Under the pieces are notes generated by a model. It worked only from the letters and a program-made list of their open reading frames with translations, was not told where the DNA came from and did not search any database. This document shows positions 32,943 through 41,917 of a DNA stretch of 64,000 nucleotides, piece by piece. Positions within the stretch are counted from its first letter, which is position 1. Every line of letters starts with the position of its first letter. This DNA is from Streptomyces indicus (GTDB lineage Bacteria > Actinomycetota > Actinomycetes > Streptomycetales > Streptomycetaceae). Location of the stretch: the NCBI RefSeq assembly GCF_900100315.1, contig NZ_FNFF01000003.1, forward strand, positions 62,001-126,000, in the 5' to 3' direction. The position numbers were made by a program, and so were the translations under genes.

Positions 32943-35081
32943 TCAGCGGGTGCCGTCGTACGGGACGCGGGAGCGCACGCCCTTCGGCACCGGCAGTTCG
33001 TCGGCGGGCTCGGCCACGGGGTCGGCCTGCTTGGTGGTGGCCGAGGCGAGGACGGGTCCCGGCACGGTGAGCGAGACCTGGTTCTGGAGCAGCGCGGGTG
33101 CGGTCCAGCCCGACAGGGAGCCCGCGTACGGGGTGCCGAAGGGGGTGGAGCCGAGGAGCTGGTTCTGCACGGTGCCGGGCGGCATGGTGGCGGTCACCCG
33201 GACCCCGCTCGGTGCCTGCACGGTGACGGAGTTGCCGATGCGGTACGCGGTGACGCGACCGGACCTGACGGCGCTCTGCCACGCGGCGCGCTCGGTGAGC
33301 TCCTTGCCGATGGCACTCTGGCGCAGGTTCACCAGCGGGGTGTTGTCCGCGTGGAGGTCCCCGTACGCCTTGAGGACGGCGTCGAGCACCGGGTAGGCGA
33401 TGCGGTCCTCGGCGAGGTTGGACTGGTGGATGAAGTGCGGGCGCGGGTCGTTGGCGACCACGTGGCTCATCGCGATCCGGGTCTCCAGGGGCACGATGTA
33501 CTCGCCGTAGCCGGTGGCCGGGTCCAACGGGGCGTCGAGGCACGTGGTGTTGGCGGAGTTCTCGCAGATGCCGCTGCCGCCGTCGGCCTTGCGGGTGTAG
33601 ATCCAGTTGTACTCGTCGACCTGCTCGGCGGCCCGGCCCACGTTGTAGAAGACGTTCATCGGGTAGCGCGGCACGGTGAGCGCGCTGCCGATCTGGCGCT
33701 GCTCGCGTTCGCGCGAGTTGTCCGAGGCGAGGCTGCGGATGCTGTTGTCGGTCAGCGCGCCCGCGAGATTGGGGTTGTCCTGGGGCTGCTGCGGCAGCGT
33801 CTTGAGTCCGGAGTGCTCGCCGGTCACCAACTCGGCGGTGTCCAGGGGCAGTCCGGCCCGCTGGCCCCAGGCCCGGTTGTCCCGGATCTGCGCGCCGATC
33901 TCGGCGCGGGAGACCCACTTCGTGCTGCCGTCGGCGTTCTTGGCGCACACCCAGGGCACCACCGAGGTGTCCTGGACACAGCCCAGATACGGGTGGCTGT
34001 AGGTGTGGTTGACCCAGCGGTAGCGGGCCTTGTCGGCGATCAGGCGCGCGGCGAGCGGGTCGGCGCCGCCGTTCTGCTGCTTGAACACCTCGCTGCCGCC
34101 GCCGTTGTAGACCATGTCGAGGGTGAACTTCTTCTCCTGCGACCACTGCGCGGCGTACTGGGCGTCGGCCGCCGTCATCCGGATCGGGTCCGTCTGACCC
34201 GTGCCGGGCGGGCAGTCCACGTCGCCGGGCGTGCAGTTGAGGGCGGAGTCCCAGCGGTCGTCGGCGGCGAAGACGTCGTCGATGTGGACGGCGAAGTAGT
34301 TCCGGTCCGCGCCCAGGTGCACGCCTTGGGTCATCCAGTTCACGATGCCGCGGGCGAGCAGCCGGTACTGCTGCTGGTACTGGTTGTAGACGAAGGTCAC
34401 CACCAGCTCGCGCCGCCCGTCGTGCCGGTACTCGCCGACGATGGCACCGCGCTCCTGGCCGCCCGGCAGCGGCGCCTCGACGTACGGCGTGAAGTCGGCG
34501 CCCGCCACGGGCTTCGCGACGAAGGCGTAACTCTCCCCCACCGTCGGCGAGTTGTCCTCGAAGGGCACCGCGCCGTCGAGATATCCGAAGGGCCCGGCCT
34601 TGCCGGCCGCGGTGACCTCGGCGCGCGCTCCGTCGAGGGAGCCGCTGTAGCCGCCGTTCGCCGGGTAGTTCAGGCCCACTTCGGGCCGTGCGTAGGTGTA
34701 CGCGTCCACCTGCGGGATCGCGAAGGTCTTCTCGTACGTGGCGAGCGCGGCCATCTCGGCGGAGCCCTCGCCGAACGGGTTGTCGTTGGGCAGCACGACC
34801 GCCTGGAACTTGGCGCGCGGCCGGCCCGACACCGTGTCCGCCAGGAACCCGGCGGAGATCACGGGCCGCCCGGCCTGGTTCAGGTCCACGAGGGTGTACG
34901 GCGTGCCGGCGCTGTCGAGCTCGGCGGCGATGGCGGCCGTGGCCGGTCCCCCGTCGCTGACGACCAGGACCTTGAGGTCGATCCGCGGCGTGGGCGCGGC
35001 GGCCGGCGCGGGCGCGACCAGTGTGAGTGTGAGGCCGACCGTGGCCATGGCGAGCGCGGCCGAGCGAATGGTGCGGTTCAT
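32943..35081 (-). CDS. Agd3-like (CE18) secreted polysaccharide deacetylase
   Basis: 712 residues with a Sec signal (residues 1-28, cleavage near APAAA). Residues 33-200 match the Agd3-type N-terminal carbohydrate-binding region (KVLVVSDGGPATAAIAAELDSAG, PYTLVDLNQAG, AVVLPNDNP). The deacetylase domain follows with NYFAVHIDDVFAADDRW (His266, Asp268, Asp269) and the metal motif VNHTYSHPYLGC (His359, His363). The C-terminal part includes ETRIAMSHVVANDPRPHF and a beta-rich end. Fungal Agd3 partially deacetylates galactosaminogalactan, making it cationic. It is the first gene of the operon, so the polymer is probably modified outside the cell. Confidence 0.85.
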   Translation of the reverse strand: MNRTIRSAALAMATVGLTLTLVAPAPAAAPTPRIDLKVLVVSDGGPATAAIAAELDSAGTPYTLVDLNQAGRPVISAGFLADTVSGRPRAKFQAVVLPNDNPFGEGSAEMAALATYEKTFAIPQVDAYTYARPEVGLNYPANGGYSGSLDGARAEVTAAGKAGPFGYLDGAVPFEDNSPTVGESYAFVAKPVAGADFTPYVEAPLPGGQERGAIVGEYRHDGRRELVVTFVYNQYQQQYRLLARGIVNWMTQGVHLGADRNYFAVHIDDVFAADDRWDSALNCTPGDVDCPPGTGQTDPIRMTAADAQYAAQWSQEKKFTLDMVYNGGGSEVFKQQNGGADPLAARLIADKARYRWVNHTYSHPYLGCVQDTSVVPWVCAKNADGSTKWVSRAEIGAQIRDNRAWGQRAGLPLDTAELVTGEHSGLKTLPQQPQDNPNLAGALTDNSIRSLASDNSREREQRQIGSALTVPRYPMNVFYNVGRAAEQVDEYNWIYTRKADGGSGICENSANTTCLDAPLDPATGYGEYIVPLETRIAMSHVVANDPRPHFIHQSNLAEDRIAYPVLDAVLKAYGDLHADNTPLVNLRQSAIGKELTERAAWQSAVRSGRVTAYRIGNSVTVQAPSGVRVTATMPPGTVQNQLLGSTPFGTPYAGSLSGWTAPALLQNQVSLTVPGPVLASATTKQADPVAEPADELPVPKGVRSRVPYDGTR

Positions 35082-35111
35082 CGGTACGAGGTCCCTCCAC
35101 CTCAGGGCAGG

Positions 35112-35127
35112 CCGGACCCCCGTCCGG
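35112..35127 (-). promoter_or_regulatory. Leader hairpin before the deacetylase gene
   Basis: CCGGAC (35112-35117) and GTCCGG (35122-35127) pair around a 4-base loop, 30 nt upstream of ATG 35081. It would lie in the 5' leader of the polysaccharide operon. The 35082-35556 gap also has a perfect GAGGCGG/CCGCCTC hairpin (35311-35328) and a lone TTGACT at 35266; no clear -10 partner was found. Confidence 0.35.
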
Positions 35128-35556
35128 CGTGCCCCATTCCCCCCAGCGGACGGCAGAGGTGCGCTTGTTGCCCCCTTGTCCCGCTGTGTCGGATCACATC
35201 CTGGAGTGCGCCCACCGGGAGATGTGGGGGGCTTGTGAAACCTGGCGAGAAGCGAGCTCACTCTCTTGACTGAAGCACGCGCTTGCCCTTGCCCCGCCGG
35301 CGCGCGCCCTGAGGCGGCCTTCCGCCTCTGCCGACGGAAAGATCACACGTCGCAGGGGTGGCGCGGGTTGCAGGCGGCTCCGGCACGGGAGGAAAGCGGA
35401 GCTGGAAGAAATTACTTTGGACACGCACCGGATCCGGCCAATCACAGGGAGTCCCGTGACTTCGGCGCCCCGGGCTCGTTGACGGCCTTCCGCGCGCCCG
35501 GCCCTACCATTGCGGCGATCATGACGCGTACCCGCGACGAGAAAGCGACCCCCACC

Positions 35557-36954
35557 ATGAACCTCGGCGTCCGCTGGAGACTGCACGGAGACGGACGGAC
35601 CCCGGCGCCCGGCGCGGTGGTCCGCCCCGACGAGCGGCTCTCCTGGCCGCGCACCTTCGGCCTGGGCGCGCAGCACGTGGTGGCCATGTTCGGGGCGTCC
35701 TTCGTCGCACCCGTCCTCATGGGTCTCGACCCCAACCTCGCGATCATGATGTCCGGCGTCGCGACGGTGATCTTCCTACTCGCCACCCGCGGCAAGGTGC
35801 CCAGCTACCTGGGCTGTTCGCTCTCGTTCGTGGGCGTCGCGGCGGTCATCCGGGCGCAGGGCGGCGACAGCGCGACCGTGACCGGTGCCGTGTTCGTGGT
35901 CGGTGCCGCGCTCTTCCTCGTCGGTCTGGCCGTGCAGCGCTTCGGGGCGCGGATCATCCATGCCGCGATGCCGCCGGTGGTGACCGGCGCGGTGGTCATG
36001 CTGATCGGCTTCAACCTCGCCCCGGTGACGGCCTCCACGTACTGGCCGCAGGACCAGTGGGTGGCGCTGCTGACCATGCTGTTCACCGGTTTGGCCGTGG
36101 TCTGCCTGCGCGGTTTCTGGGCCCGTATCGCCATCTTCCTGGGGCTGATCTTCGGATACGGCGTCTCGTGGCTGTTCGACCGCGTCTTCGGGAAGATCAA
36201 CTCGGTGGTCGGCGGCGGCGAGCCCACGGACCACTGGCGCCTCGACCTGTCCGCGGTGGGCAAGGCGGACTGGATCGGCCTGCCCGACTTCCACGGCCCG
36301 TCCTTCGAGTGGTCCGCGATCCTCGTCGCCCTGCCCGTGGTGATCGCCCTGATCGCCGAGAACGCCGGGCACGTCAAGGCCGTGGGCGAGATGACCGGGG
36401 ACGACCTCGACGGCAAGCTGGGCACGGCGATTTCGGCGGACGGCGCCGCCTCCATGCTCTCCACGGCCGTCGGCGGCCCGCCGAACACCACGTACGCCGA
36501 GAACATCGGCGTCATGGCCGCCACCCGCGTCTACTCGACCGCCGCCTACTGGGCCGCGGCCCTCTTCGCCCTGCTCTTCGGCCTGTGCCCGAAGGTCGGC
36601 GCGATCGTCGCCGCCATCCCGGGCGGTGTGCTCGGCGGCATCACCGTGATCCTCTACGGCATGATCGGCCTGCTCGGCGCGCAGATCTGGATCAACGCCC
36701 GGGTGGATCTGCGCAACCCGCTGAACCTCGTGCCGGCCGCGGCGGGCATCATCATCGGCACCGGTGGTGTGAGCCTGAAGTTCACCGACACCTTCGAGCT
36801 CAACGGCATCGCGCTCGGGACCCTGGTGGTCATCACCGGCTACCACGTCCTGCGCGCCTTCGCCCCGGCCCACATGAAGGAGAGCCGCGAACCGCTGCTC
36901 GACGAGGGCACGTCACGCTACGACGAGGGCGCGGACGCCACCGGCAAGGACTGA
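35557..36954 (+). CDS. NCS2-family nucleobase:cation symporter (uracil permease-like)
   Basis: 465 residues from ATG 35557; an ATG at 35521 (12 codons longer) is the alternative. It has about 14 hydrophobic segments. Family signatures are LGAQHVVAMFGASFVAPVLMGLDPNLA, PSYLGCSLSFVG and the substrate-helix region IALIAENAGHVKAV (Glu for nucleobase binding). A second half contains GGPPNTTYAENIGVMAATRVYS. It is a proton-coupled uracil/xanthine-type importer. It is monocistronic and convergent with the GH6 gene. Confidence 0.9.
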   Translation: MNLGVRWRLHGDGRTPAPGAVVRPDERLSWPRTFGLGAQHVVAMFGASFVAPVLMGLDPNLAIMMSGVATVIFLLATRGKVPSYLGCSLSFVGVAAVIRAQGGDSATVTGAVFVVGAALFLVGLAVQRFGARIIHAAMPPVVTGAVVMLIGFNLAPVTASTYWPQDQWVALLTMLFTGLAVVCLRGFWARIAIFLGLIFGYGVSWLFDRVFGKINSVVGGGEPTDHWRLDLSAVGKADWIGLPDFHGPSFEWSAILVALPVVIALIAENAGHVKAVGEMTGDDLDGKLGTAISADGAASMLSTAVGGPPNTTYAENIGVMAATRVYSTAAYWAAALFALLFGLCPKVGAIVAAIPGGVLGGITVILYGMIGLLGAQIWINARVDLRNPLNLVPAAAGIIIGTGGVSLKFTDTFELNGIALGTLVVITGYHVLRAFAPAHMKESREPLLDEGTSRYDEGADATGKD

Positions 36955-36986
36955 GGCCCTCCCGCGCCGGGGCCGGTGACCGGAGG

Positions 36987-37032
36987 CCGCCCGTCAGCCG
37001 CCGGCGACCGGTGACCGCCCGTCAGCCGCCGG
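36987..37032. repeat. 28-bp period duplication across the GH6 stop codon
   Basis: An 18-bp block starting CCGCCCGTCAGCC occurs at 36987-37004 and again at 37015-37032. The second copy contains the last codons and TGA of the GH6 gene; the first is downstream and out of frame. Confidence 0.8.
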
Positions 37033-38209
37033 TCACCAGGTCGTACGCGTAACTGGGCGTGAACGTCCCGGGCTTGCCCTTGCAGCCGTCCGACTCGCCC
37101 GGCAGCTTGATCCACAGGAACGCGTCGATCCGCGACTGTCCGGTGGAGAGCGTGGGCGGCCGGCCGAGCTTGCGGCCCGCCGGGTCGCACCACTCGCCTT
37201 CGGCCGGCGGCCCGTTGCCGTTGCGGCTGGTGTCTATCACCGCGCCGAGACCGGTGGGCCCGCCCATCGCGGAGAGCACGGACCGGGCGTACGCCACCTC
37301 GTCGTCGGTGCGGTGGAAGTTGGACACGTTCGTGAAGATGCCGTCCGACGAGGCCGGTGAGGCGGCTCCCGCCTGCCGGAGCACGGAGGCCTGCTTGGCC
37401 GCCGCGTTCCACCCCGAGTGCCCCGCGTCGTAGTAGACCCGGGCCTTGGGGTTGGCGGCCTTCAGGGTGCGGCCGGCCCGCGCCAGCGAGGCGAAGCGGT
37501 CGGCGCGCTGCCCCGCGCTGAGGCATTCGAACTGCGCGAGCGAGTCCGGTTCGAGGATCACGATGACCTCGGAGGAGCCGAGCCCGGCCGCGAACTTCTC
37601 GATCCACGCGTCGTACGCGGCGAGGTCGGGCGCACCGCCCTGCGAGTGCCCGCCGCAGTCGCGGTCCGGGATCCCGTACGCCACGACGGTGGGCACCTGG
37701 CCGCGCGCGGCACCGCCCGCGGTCACGGCCCGCACGCGCGAGGTGATGGTGTCGGGGCTGTAGTCGGCGAACCAGACGGCGGCCGGCCGGTCGGCTATCT
37801 GCGCCTCGATCTGCGGCCTGCGCGGGTCGTCGCGGTTGCTCCGCACCCAGTCGAGCACCTGAGACTCGCCGTGCAGATAGAGCCCGTTGGAGGCGGGGGC
37901 GGACTTCTTCTTCGCCGGCGCCTTGGAACTCGGCTTCTTCGAGGGCTTCTTCGACGCCTTCGGCGACTTCGAGGCGCTCGCGGTGGGCGAGGCGGTGGGG
38001 ACGGCGGGCAGCGGCTCCAGCGTGGGCGCCAACGTCTCCTTGGGCCCGGCCTCGTCGGAGGACCCGCCCCCGCCGTCCGAGGCGGCGAGCACCCCGGCCA
38101 CCGTGCCGATCACGACCACGGCCGAGGCGCCCGCGGCCATCCACTGCCGCAGTTGTGTCCTTCTGCGCTCGGCGCGTTCGGCCCGTCGCTGCGCGCGTCC
38201 GCCCTGCAC
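37022..38209 (-). CDS. Membrane-anchored glycoside hydrolase family 6 (cellulase)
   Basis: 395 residues from GTG 38209 (GGGGGA 6 bp upstream; longer frames run into the divergent gene). Residues 1-22 are a basic cytoplasmic head, 24-43 a membrane helix and 50-105 a Thr/Pro/Lys-rich stalk, making it a type II anchored enzyme. The GH6 domain (110-395) shows VWFADYSPD, VAYGIPDRDCGGHSQGGA (Asp184), VIVILEPDSLA (Asp222, predicted acid), VYYDAGHSGW, DTSRNGNGP and FLWIKLPGESDG. GH6 enzymes cut beta-1,4-glucan with inversion. In Streptomyces a wall-anchored GH6 may also act on the organism's own tip glucan. Confidence 0.92.
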   Translation of the reverse strand: MQGGRAQRRAERAERRRTQLRQWMAAGASAVVVIGTVAGVLAASDGGGGSSDEAGPKETLAPTLEPLPAVPTASPTASASKSPKASKKPSKKPSSKAPAKKKSAPASNGLYLHGESQVLDWVRSNRDDPRRPQIEAQIADRPAAVWFADYSPDTITSRVRAVTAGGAARGQVPTVVAYGIPDRDCGGHSQGGAPDLAAYDAWIEKFAAGLGSSEVIVILEPDSLAQFECLSAGQRADRFASLARAGRTLKAANPKARVYYDAGHSGWNAAAKQASVLRQAGAASPASSDGIFTNVSNFHRTDDEVAYARSVLSAMGGPTGLGAVIDTSRNGNGPPAEGEWCDPAGRKLGRPPTLSTGQSRIDAFLWIKLPGESDGCKGKPGTFTPSYAYDLVTGG

Positions 38210-38332
38210 GTCCTGTCCCCCATACGTTCCTGTGCCGGTCTCCGGCCCGCCCGCGCACCCCCGTTCCCCCGATCCGGCGAAGCTCGCGGCCCGTCGGGCC
38301 CTCCCGCAGCCTACGGCTGGGACGCTGCGTGC

Positions 38333-39025
38333 ATGGCGCAGACCGGTCAGTTCGCAGCAGGCACCACCTCCGTCACGGACATCGCGGCGCGGATGCGCGC
38401 GTGGGACGAGCGCTGGCCGCGGACGGACGGTGTAGCGGTGTTCAACCGGGTCTATCTGGCCGTGACCGAGGAGATCGACCGCCGGCTCCTGACGGGCGGC
38501 TTTCCCGACGTCATCGCGGCGCGGACGCTCGATGTGCGGTTCGCCGCCCGCTACCTGGACGTGGTCGAGCGCGTCGCGGAAGGCGGGCGTCCGCCCGCCT
38601 GCTGGCGCCCGCTGTTCCAGCTCCGGGGCCATCGCGACGTACGCCCCTTGCAGTTCGCGCTGTCAGGCATCAACGCGCACATCGGACACGATCTTGCGCT
38701 GGCCGTCGTGGACACCTGTCGTAGCCTCGACTGCGAACCGGCGTCTATCGAGGATGAGTTCGACCGGGTCGGGGAGATCCTCGTGACGCTGGAGGAGCGC
38801 ATCCGCGAAGAGCTGATGCCAGGTCCCGATCTCCTCCAGGTCGCCGATCCGCTCACCCATCTGCTCGGCACCTGGAGCCTGGAGCGGGCCCGGGAGGCCG
38901 CGTGGTCCGCGGCGCGGGTGCTGTGGGGGCTGCGGGAACTGCCGGAGCTCGCCGAGGAGTTCACCGAGCGGATGGACGCCGGGGTCGGGCTCGTGGGGCG
39001 CTGTCTGTTGACTCCCTGGCGCTGA
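38333..39025 (+). CDS. DUF5995 family protein
   Basis: 230 residues, fully alpha-helical, with the DUF5995 core: MRAWDERWPRTDGVAVFNRVYLAVTEEI, DVRFAARYLDVVERV, LQFALSGINAHIGHDLALAVVDTC and EEFTERMDAGVGLVGR. The paired His residues in NAHIGHD suggest a metal or ligand site, but the family function is unknown. It is divergent from the GH6 gene with a 123-bp promoter region. Its stop lies in a 26-bp duplicated block. Confidence 0.88.
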   Translation: MAQTGQFAAGTTSVTDIAARMRAWDERWPRTDGVAVFNRVYLAVTEEIDRRLLTGGFPDVIAARTLDVRFAARYLDVVERVAEGGRPPACWRPLFQLRGHRDVRPLQFALSGINAHIGHDLALAVVDTCRSLDCEPASIEDEFDRVGEILVTLEERIREELMPGPDLLQVADPLTHLLGTWSLERAREAAWSAARVLWGLRELPELAEEFTERMDAGVGLVGRCLLTPWR

Positions 39026-39068
39026 CCTGGCCCGGGAGCGCGCCTGGCGCTGACCTGGCCCGGGAGCG
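39015..39068 (+). repeat. 26-bp direct duplication across the DUF5995 stop
   Basis: The block CCTGGCGCTGACCTGGCCCG plus six more bases occurs at 39015-39040 and identically at 39043-39068. The first copy contains the last codons and TGA of the DUF5995 gene. Confidence 0.92.
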
Positions 39069-39130
39069 TCCGCGAAATAGGCCGTGCGGCGGCCGTGTTG
39101 AGGGCTGCACCAGCTACCAGGAGGTCAGGA

Positions 39131-40060
39131 ATGGCGATCCGGCTCGGACTCTCGCTCCCCCAGATGAAGCAGTTCGACATCGGCCGGGACATCCCGGCGG
39201 TGGCGCGGGCCGCCGAGGACATCGGCTACGAGAGCGTGTGGGTCTTCGAGCGGGTCCTGTTCCCCACGCCCATGCGGCAGGGCCTCGCCGGGATCGAGGG
39301 GCTCCCCTGGCCCGACGGCTACCGCTCGGTCGCCGAACCTCTGGTCTCCCTCACCCTCGCGGCCGCCGCGACGGAACGGGTGCGGCTCGGCACCAGCGTC
39401 CTCGTCGCGCCGCTGCACATCCCGTTCGAACTCGCCCGCGCGCTGGCCACGCTGGACCGCGCGAGCGGCGGCCGGGTGGTGGCGGGCCTCGGCACCGGCT
39501 GGGCGCACGACGAGTACGCGGCCCAGGGCGTCGCTCCGTTCGCGCGGCGCGGCAAGGTCCTCGACGAGCTGCTCGACGTGTGCGCCGCGGCCTGGGGCCC
39601 CGACCCGGTCGCGTACGAGGGCGAGTTGACGCAGATCGTGCCGTCCGAGGTCGGCCCCAAGCCGGTGCGGCCCATCCCTGTCTTCCTACCGGCGTTCAGC
39701 CCACGGGCGATGCGGCGCCTGGTGCAGCGCGCGGACGGCTGGATGCCGATCGCGACGGGCGTGCCCCAATTGACCGCGGCCTGGCGGCAGGTGCAGGACC
39801 TGGCCGCCGAGGAAGGACGCGAGCGGCCGCTGGAGGTCACGGTCCGCATCAACGCCCGGCTCCAGGACAAGCCGTACGAGGGAGAGGGCCGCGATCCCTT
39901 CCAGGGCAGCGTCGACCAGCTCGTCGAGGACCTGGCCGCCCACGCGCAGGCCGTCCCGGGCACCTACTTCTTCGACTTGCAGAGCAGCGCCCGGGACGGC
40001 GAGGAGCTGAAGGACCGGGCGGCCGCGGTGTACGAAGCCGTGGCCGCGTCCGGCATCTGA
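39131..40060 (+). CDS. LLM-class F420-dependent oxidoreductase
   Basis: 309 residues, luciferase-like TIM-barrel. Seen: GLSLPQMKQFDIGRDIPAVARAAEDIGYESVWVFER, RVRLGTSVLVAPLHIPFELARALATLDRAS and GRVVAGLGTGWAHDEY. The start at ATG 39131 follows AGGAGGTCAGGA. Related actinobacterial enzymes use coenzyme F420 and act on diverse small molecules; the substrate is unknown. It is convergent with davB, separated by a 21-bp triplicated element. Confidence 0.9.
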   Translation: MAIRLGLSLPQMKQFDIGRDIPAVARAAEDIGYESVWVFERVLFPTPMRQGLAGIEGLPWPDGYRSVAEPLVSLTLAAAATERVRLGTSVLVAPLHIPFELARALATLDRASGGRVVAGLGTGWAHDEYAAQGVAPFARRGKVLDELLDVCAAAWGPDPVAYEGELTQIVPSEVGPKPVRPIPVFLPAFSPRAMRRLVQRADGWMPIATGVPQLTAAWRQVQDLAAEEGRERPLEVTVRINARLQDKPYEGEGRDPFQGSVDQLVEDLAAHAQAVPGTYFFDLQSSARDGEELKDRAAAVYEAVAASGI

Positions 40061-40071
40061 TCCTCGCCCGG

Positions 40072-40134
40072 ACCCGGTCAGTCCTCGGGCGGATCCGGTC
40101 AGTCCTCGGGCGGATCCGGTCAGTCCTCGGGCAG
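40072..40134 (-). repeat. 21-bp triplication repeating the davB stop codon in frame
   Basis: Three units (40072-40092, 40093-40113 and 40114-40134) differ at only a few bases. The innermost carries the last codons and TGA of davB. Because the period is 21 bp, the two outer units present the same Glu-Asp-stop codons in frame downstream. Confidence 0.93.
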
Positions 40135-41832
40135 CTCCACCGGCGCGATCTCGTCGAAGAGGTCGCCGGGCCCGGGGTTGGCCGGGTCGGTGGCGCCGCC
40201 GAACTGGTGCATGACACCCCACACGGCGTTGAGCGCGGTCTGCACGGCGCCCTCGGCCCAGCCCGCCGTCCACGAGATGTCGTCGCCGGCGAGGAAGATG
40301 CCGCGCTTGTCGTCGGGCAGCCGGTCCTGCATGAAGTGCGTGAACAGGCGCCGCTGGTAGCGGTAGTGGCCCGGCAGGTTGGCCTTGAACGCGCCCATGA
40401 AGTAGGGCTCGTTCTCCCAGGAGACGGTGACCGGGTTGCCGATGATGTGGCTGCGGATGTCGACGTTCGGGTAGATCTCGCCGAGCGACTTCAGCATGAC
40501 CTCCATCCGCTCGTTCGCGGACAGCGGCAGCCACTTCAGGCTGTCGTCGCACCAGGTGTACGAGAGGCAGATGACGGCGGGCTTGTCGGGCCCGTTGTCG
40601 AGCAGGTAAGTACCGCGCGTCATACGGTCGGTGAGGGTCATCGACATCACATCGCGGCCCGTGGCGTTGCCTTGGCCGTCGACGGCCTTGTCCAGCCAGA
40701 ACGGCCGGTCGACCGGCACGAAGAGCTTGCTCGACTCCATGTAGTGCGTGCGCTCGATCGCCGTCCAGTGGTCGATCGGGAAGAGCGAGTCGTCGCAGGC
40801 GATCTTCGACAGCAGCATCCAGGACTGCGCGGTGAAGACAGCCGCCTTGTACGTACGGATGTCGCCGGTGGCGTCCGTCACGGTGATGCGGTTGCCCGCG
40901 GTGCGGTGCAGCCGGGTCACGGCGGGGCGGGGTTCGCCGCCCTCGTGCAGGGTGCTCAGCGAGGTCCCGTACGCCCAGTGGACGATCTTCTCCGGGGTGC
41001 GCTCCCACAGGCGCAGCGGCAGCTGCTGACTGCCGCCGACGATGCCGCGGTGGTGGTCGTCGGCCTCGGTGTAGACGACACGCAGGATCTCCAGGATGGA
41101 GTTGGGGAAGTCGGTGTCCCAGCCACCGGTGCCGAAGCCGACCTGGCCGAAGATCTCGCGGTGCCGGAAGGACTTGAAGGCCTCGGAGTCGCAGAGGAAC
41201 CCGTAGAAGGTCTGGTTGTCGAGCTTCTCGACCAGCTGCGACCAGATCTTCCGGATCGTCGGGATGTCGCGCTCGCGCAGGGCGCGGTTCATCGCGGAGA
41301 AGTCGGCGCCCTCCTCCAGACAGGCGTTCCAGGCGTTCATGACGTCCCGGTAGACCTGCGGCAGGTCGTCCACGGAGGTGGCGTAGTGCGACTCGCCCTT
41401 GAGGTCGACCACCGTCGAAGGGGTGGATTCGGCAAGGGGGTTGGGGAACGGCTTGGTCTCCAGGCCCACCAGGTCGATGTAGTGCTGCAGCGCGGTCGAG
41501 GAGGGCGGGAAGCGCATCGCGCCCATTTCCGCGGTCAGTTCGGGGTCGCAGCCGTCGAAGCCGACGGTGCGCAGCCGGCCGCCGATCCGGTCCGCCTCGT
41601 AGACGACGGGCTTGAGGCCCATCTTCATCAGCTCGTACGCGGCGATGATGCCGGAGAGCCCGCCGCCGATGACGGCGACCTCCTGGCCGTGCTCGGTCGC
41701 GGGTATCTGGCCGAGGCCCGCCGGGTGCGCGAGGAAGTCGTCGTACGCGTACGGGAAGTCCGGCCCGAACATCGTGATCGGGGGCTGCGTCGCCGGGGTG
41801 TGCTGGACGGCGGTGGGCACCGTGGACGTCAT
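40120..41832 (-). CDS. davB: L-lysine 2-monooxygenase-like flavin monoamine oxidase
   Basis: 570 residues. FAD-binding GGGLSGIIAAYELMKMG follows an N-terminal FGPDFPYAYDDFL-HPAGLG segment typical of L-lysine 2-monooxygenase. Further matches are RIGGRL, ELTAEMGAMRFPPSSTAL, FRHREIFGQVGFGTGGWDTDFPN and the C-terminal FAD motif FLAGDDISWTAGWAEGAVQTALNAVWG. The reaction is oxidative decarboxylation of an amino acid to an amide; with lysine the product is 5-aminovaleramide. The next gene is a DavA-like amidase, supporting lysine over tryptophan (IaaM) as substrate, though the two groups are close. The start follows AAGGAG. Confidence 0.85.
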   Translation of the reverse strand: MTSTVPTAVQHTPATQPPITMFGPDFPYAYDDFLAHPAGLGQIPATEHGQEVAVIGGGLSGIIAAYELMKMGLKPVVYEADRIGGRLRTVGFDGCDPELTAEMGAMRFPPSSTALQHYIDLVGLETKPFPNPLAESTPSTVVDLKGESHYATSVDDLPQVYRDVMNAWNACLEEGADFSAMNRALRERDIPTIRKIWSQLVEKLDNQTFYGFLCDSEAFKSFRHREIFGQVGFGTGGWDTDFPNSILEILRVVYTEADDHHRGIVGGSQQLPLRLWERTPEKIVHWAYGTSLSTLHEGGEPRPAVTRLHRTAGNRITVTDATGDIRTYKAAVFTAQSWMLLSKIACDDSLFPIDHWTAIERTHYMESSKLFVPVDRPFWLDKAVDGQGNATGRDVMSMTLTDRMTRGTYLLDNGPDKPAVICLSYTWCDDSLKWLPLSANERMEVMLKSLGEIYPNVDIRSHIIGNPVTVSWENEPYFMGAFKANLPGHYRYQRRLFTHFMQDRLPDDKRGIFLAGDDISWTAGWAEGAVQTALNAVWGVMHQFGGATDPANPGPGDLFDEIAPVELPED

Positions 41833-41917
41833 GGGGTACGGACTCCTTGCGGGACAGGGTGAGGGCAGGCGGGGGCGGCTCGGTCGCGCGGGCAGGGCGG
41901 GGCGGGTCGGCCGGAGG

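Noticed and set aside
32620..35273. Frames of more than 800 codons on both strands over the Agd3-like gene
   Set aside because: Composition is that of GC-rich shadow frames, while the frame at 32943-35081 has a signal peptide, metal motifs and normal codon use.
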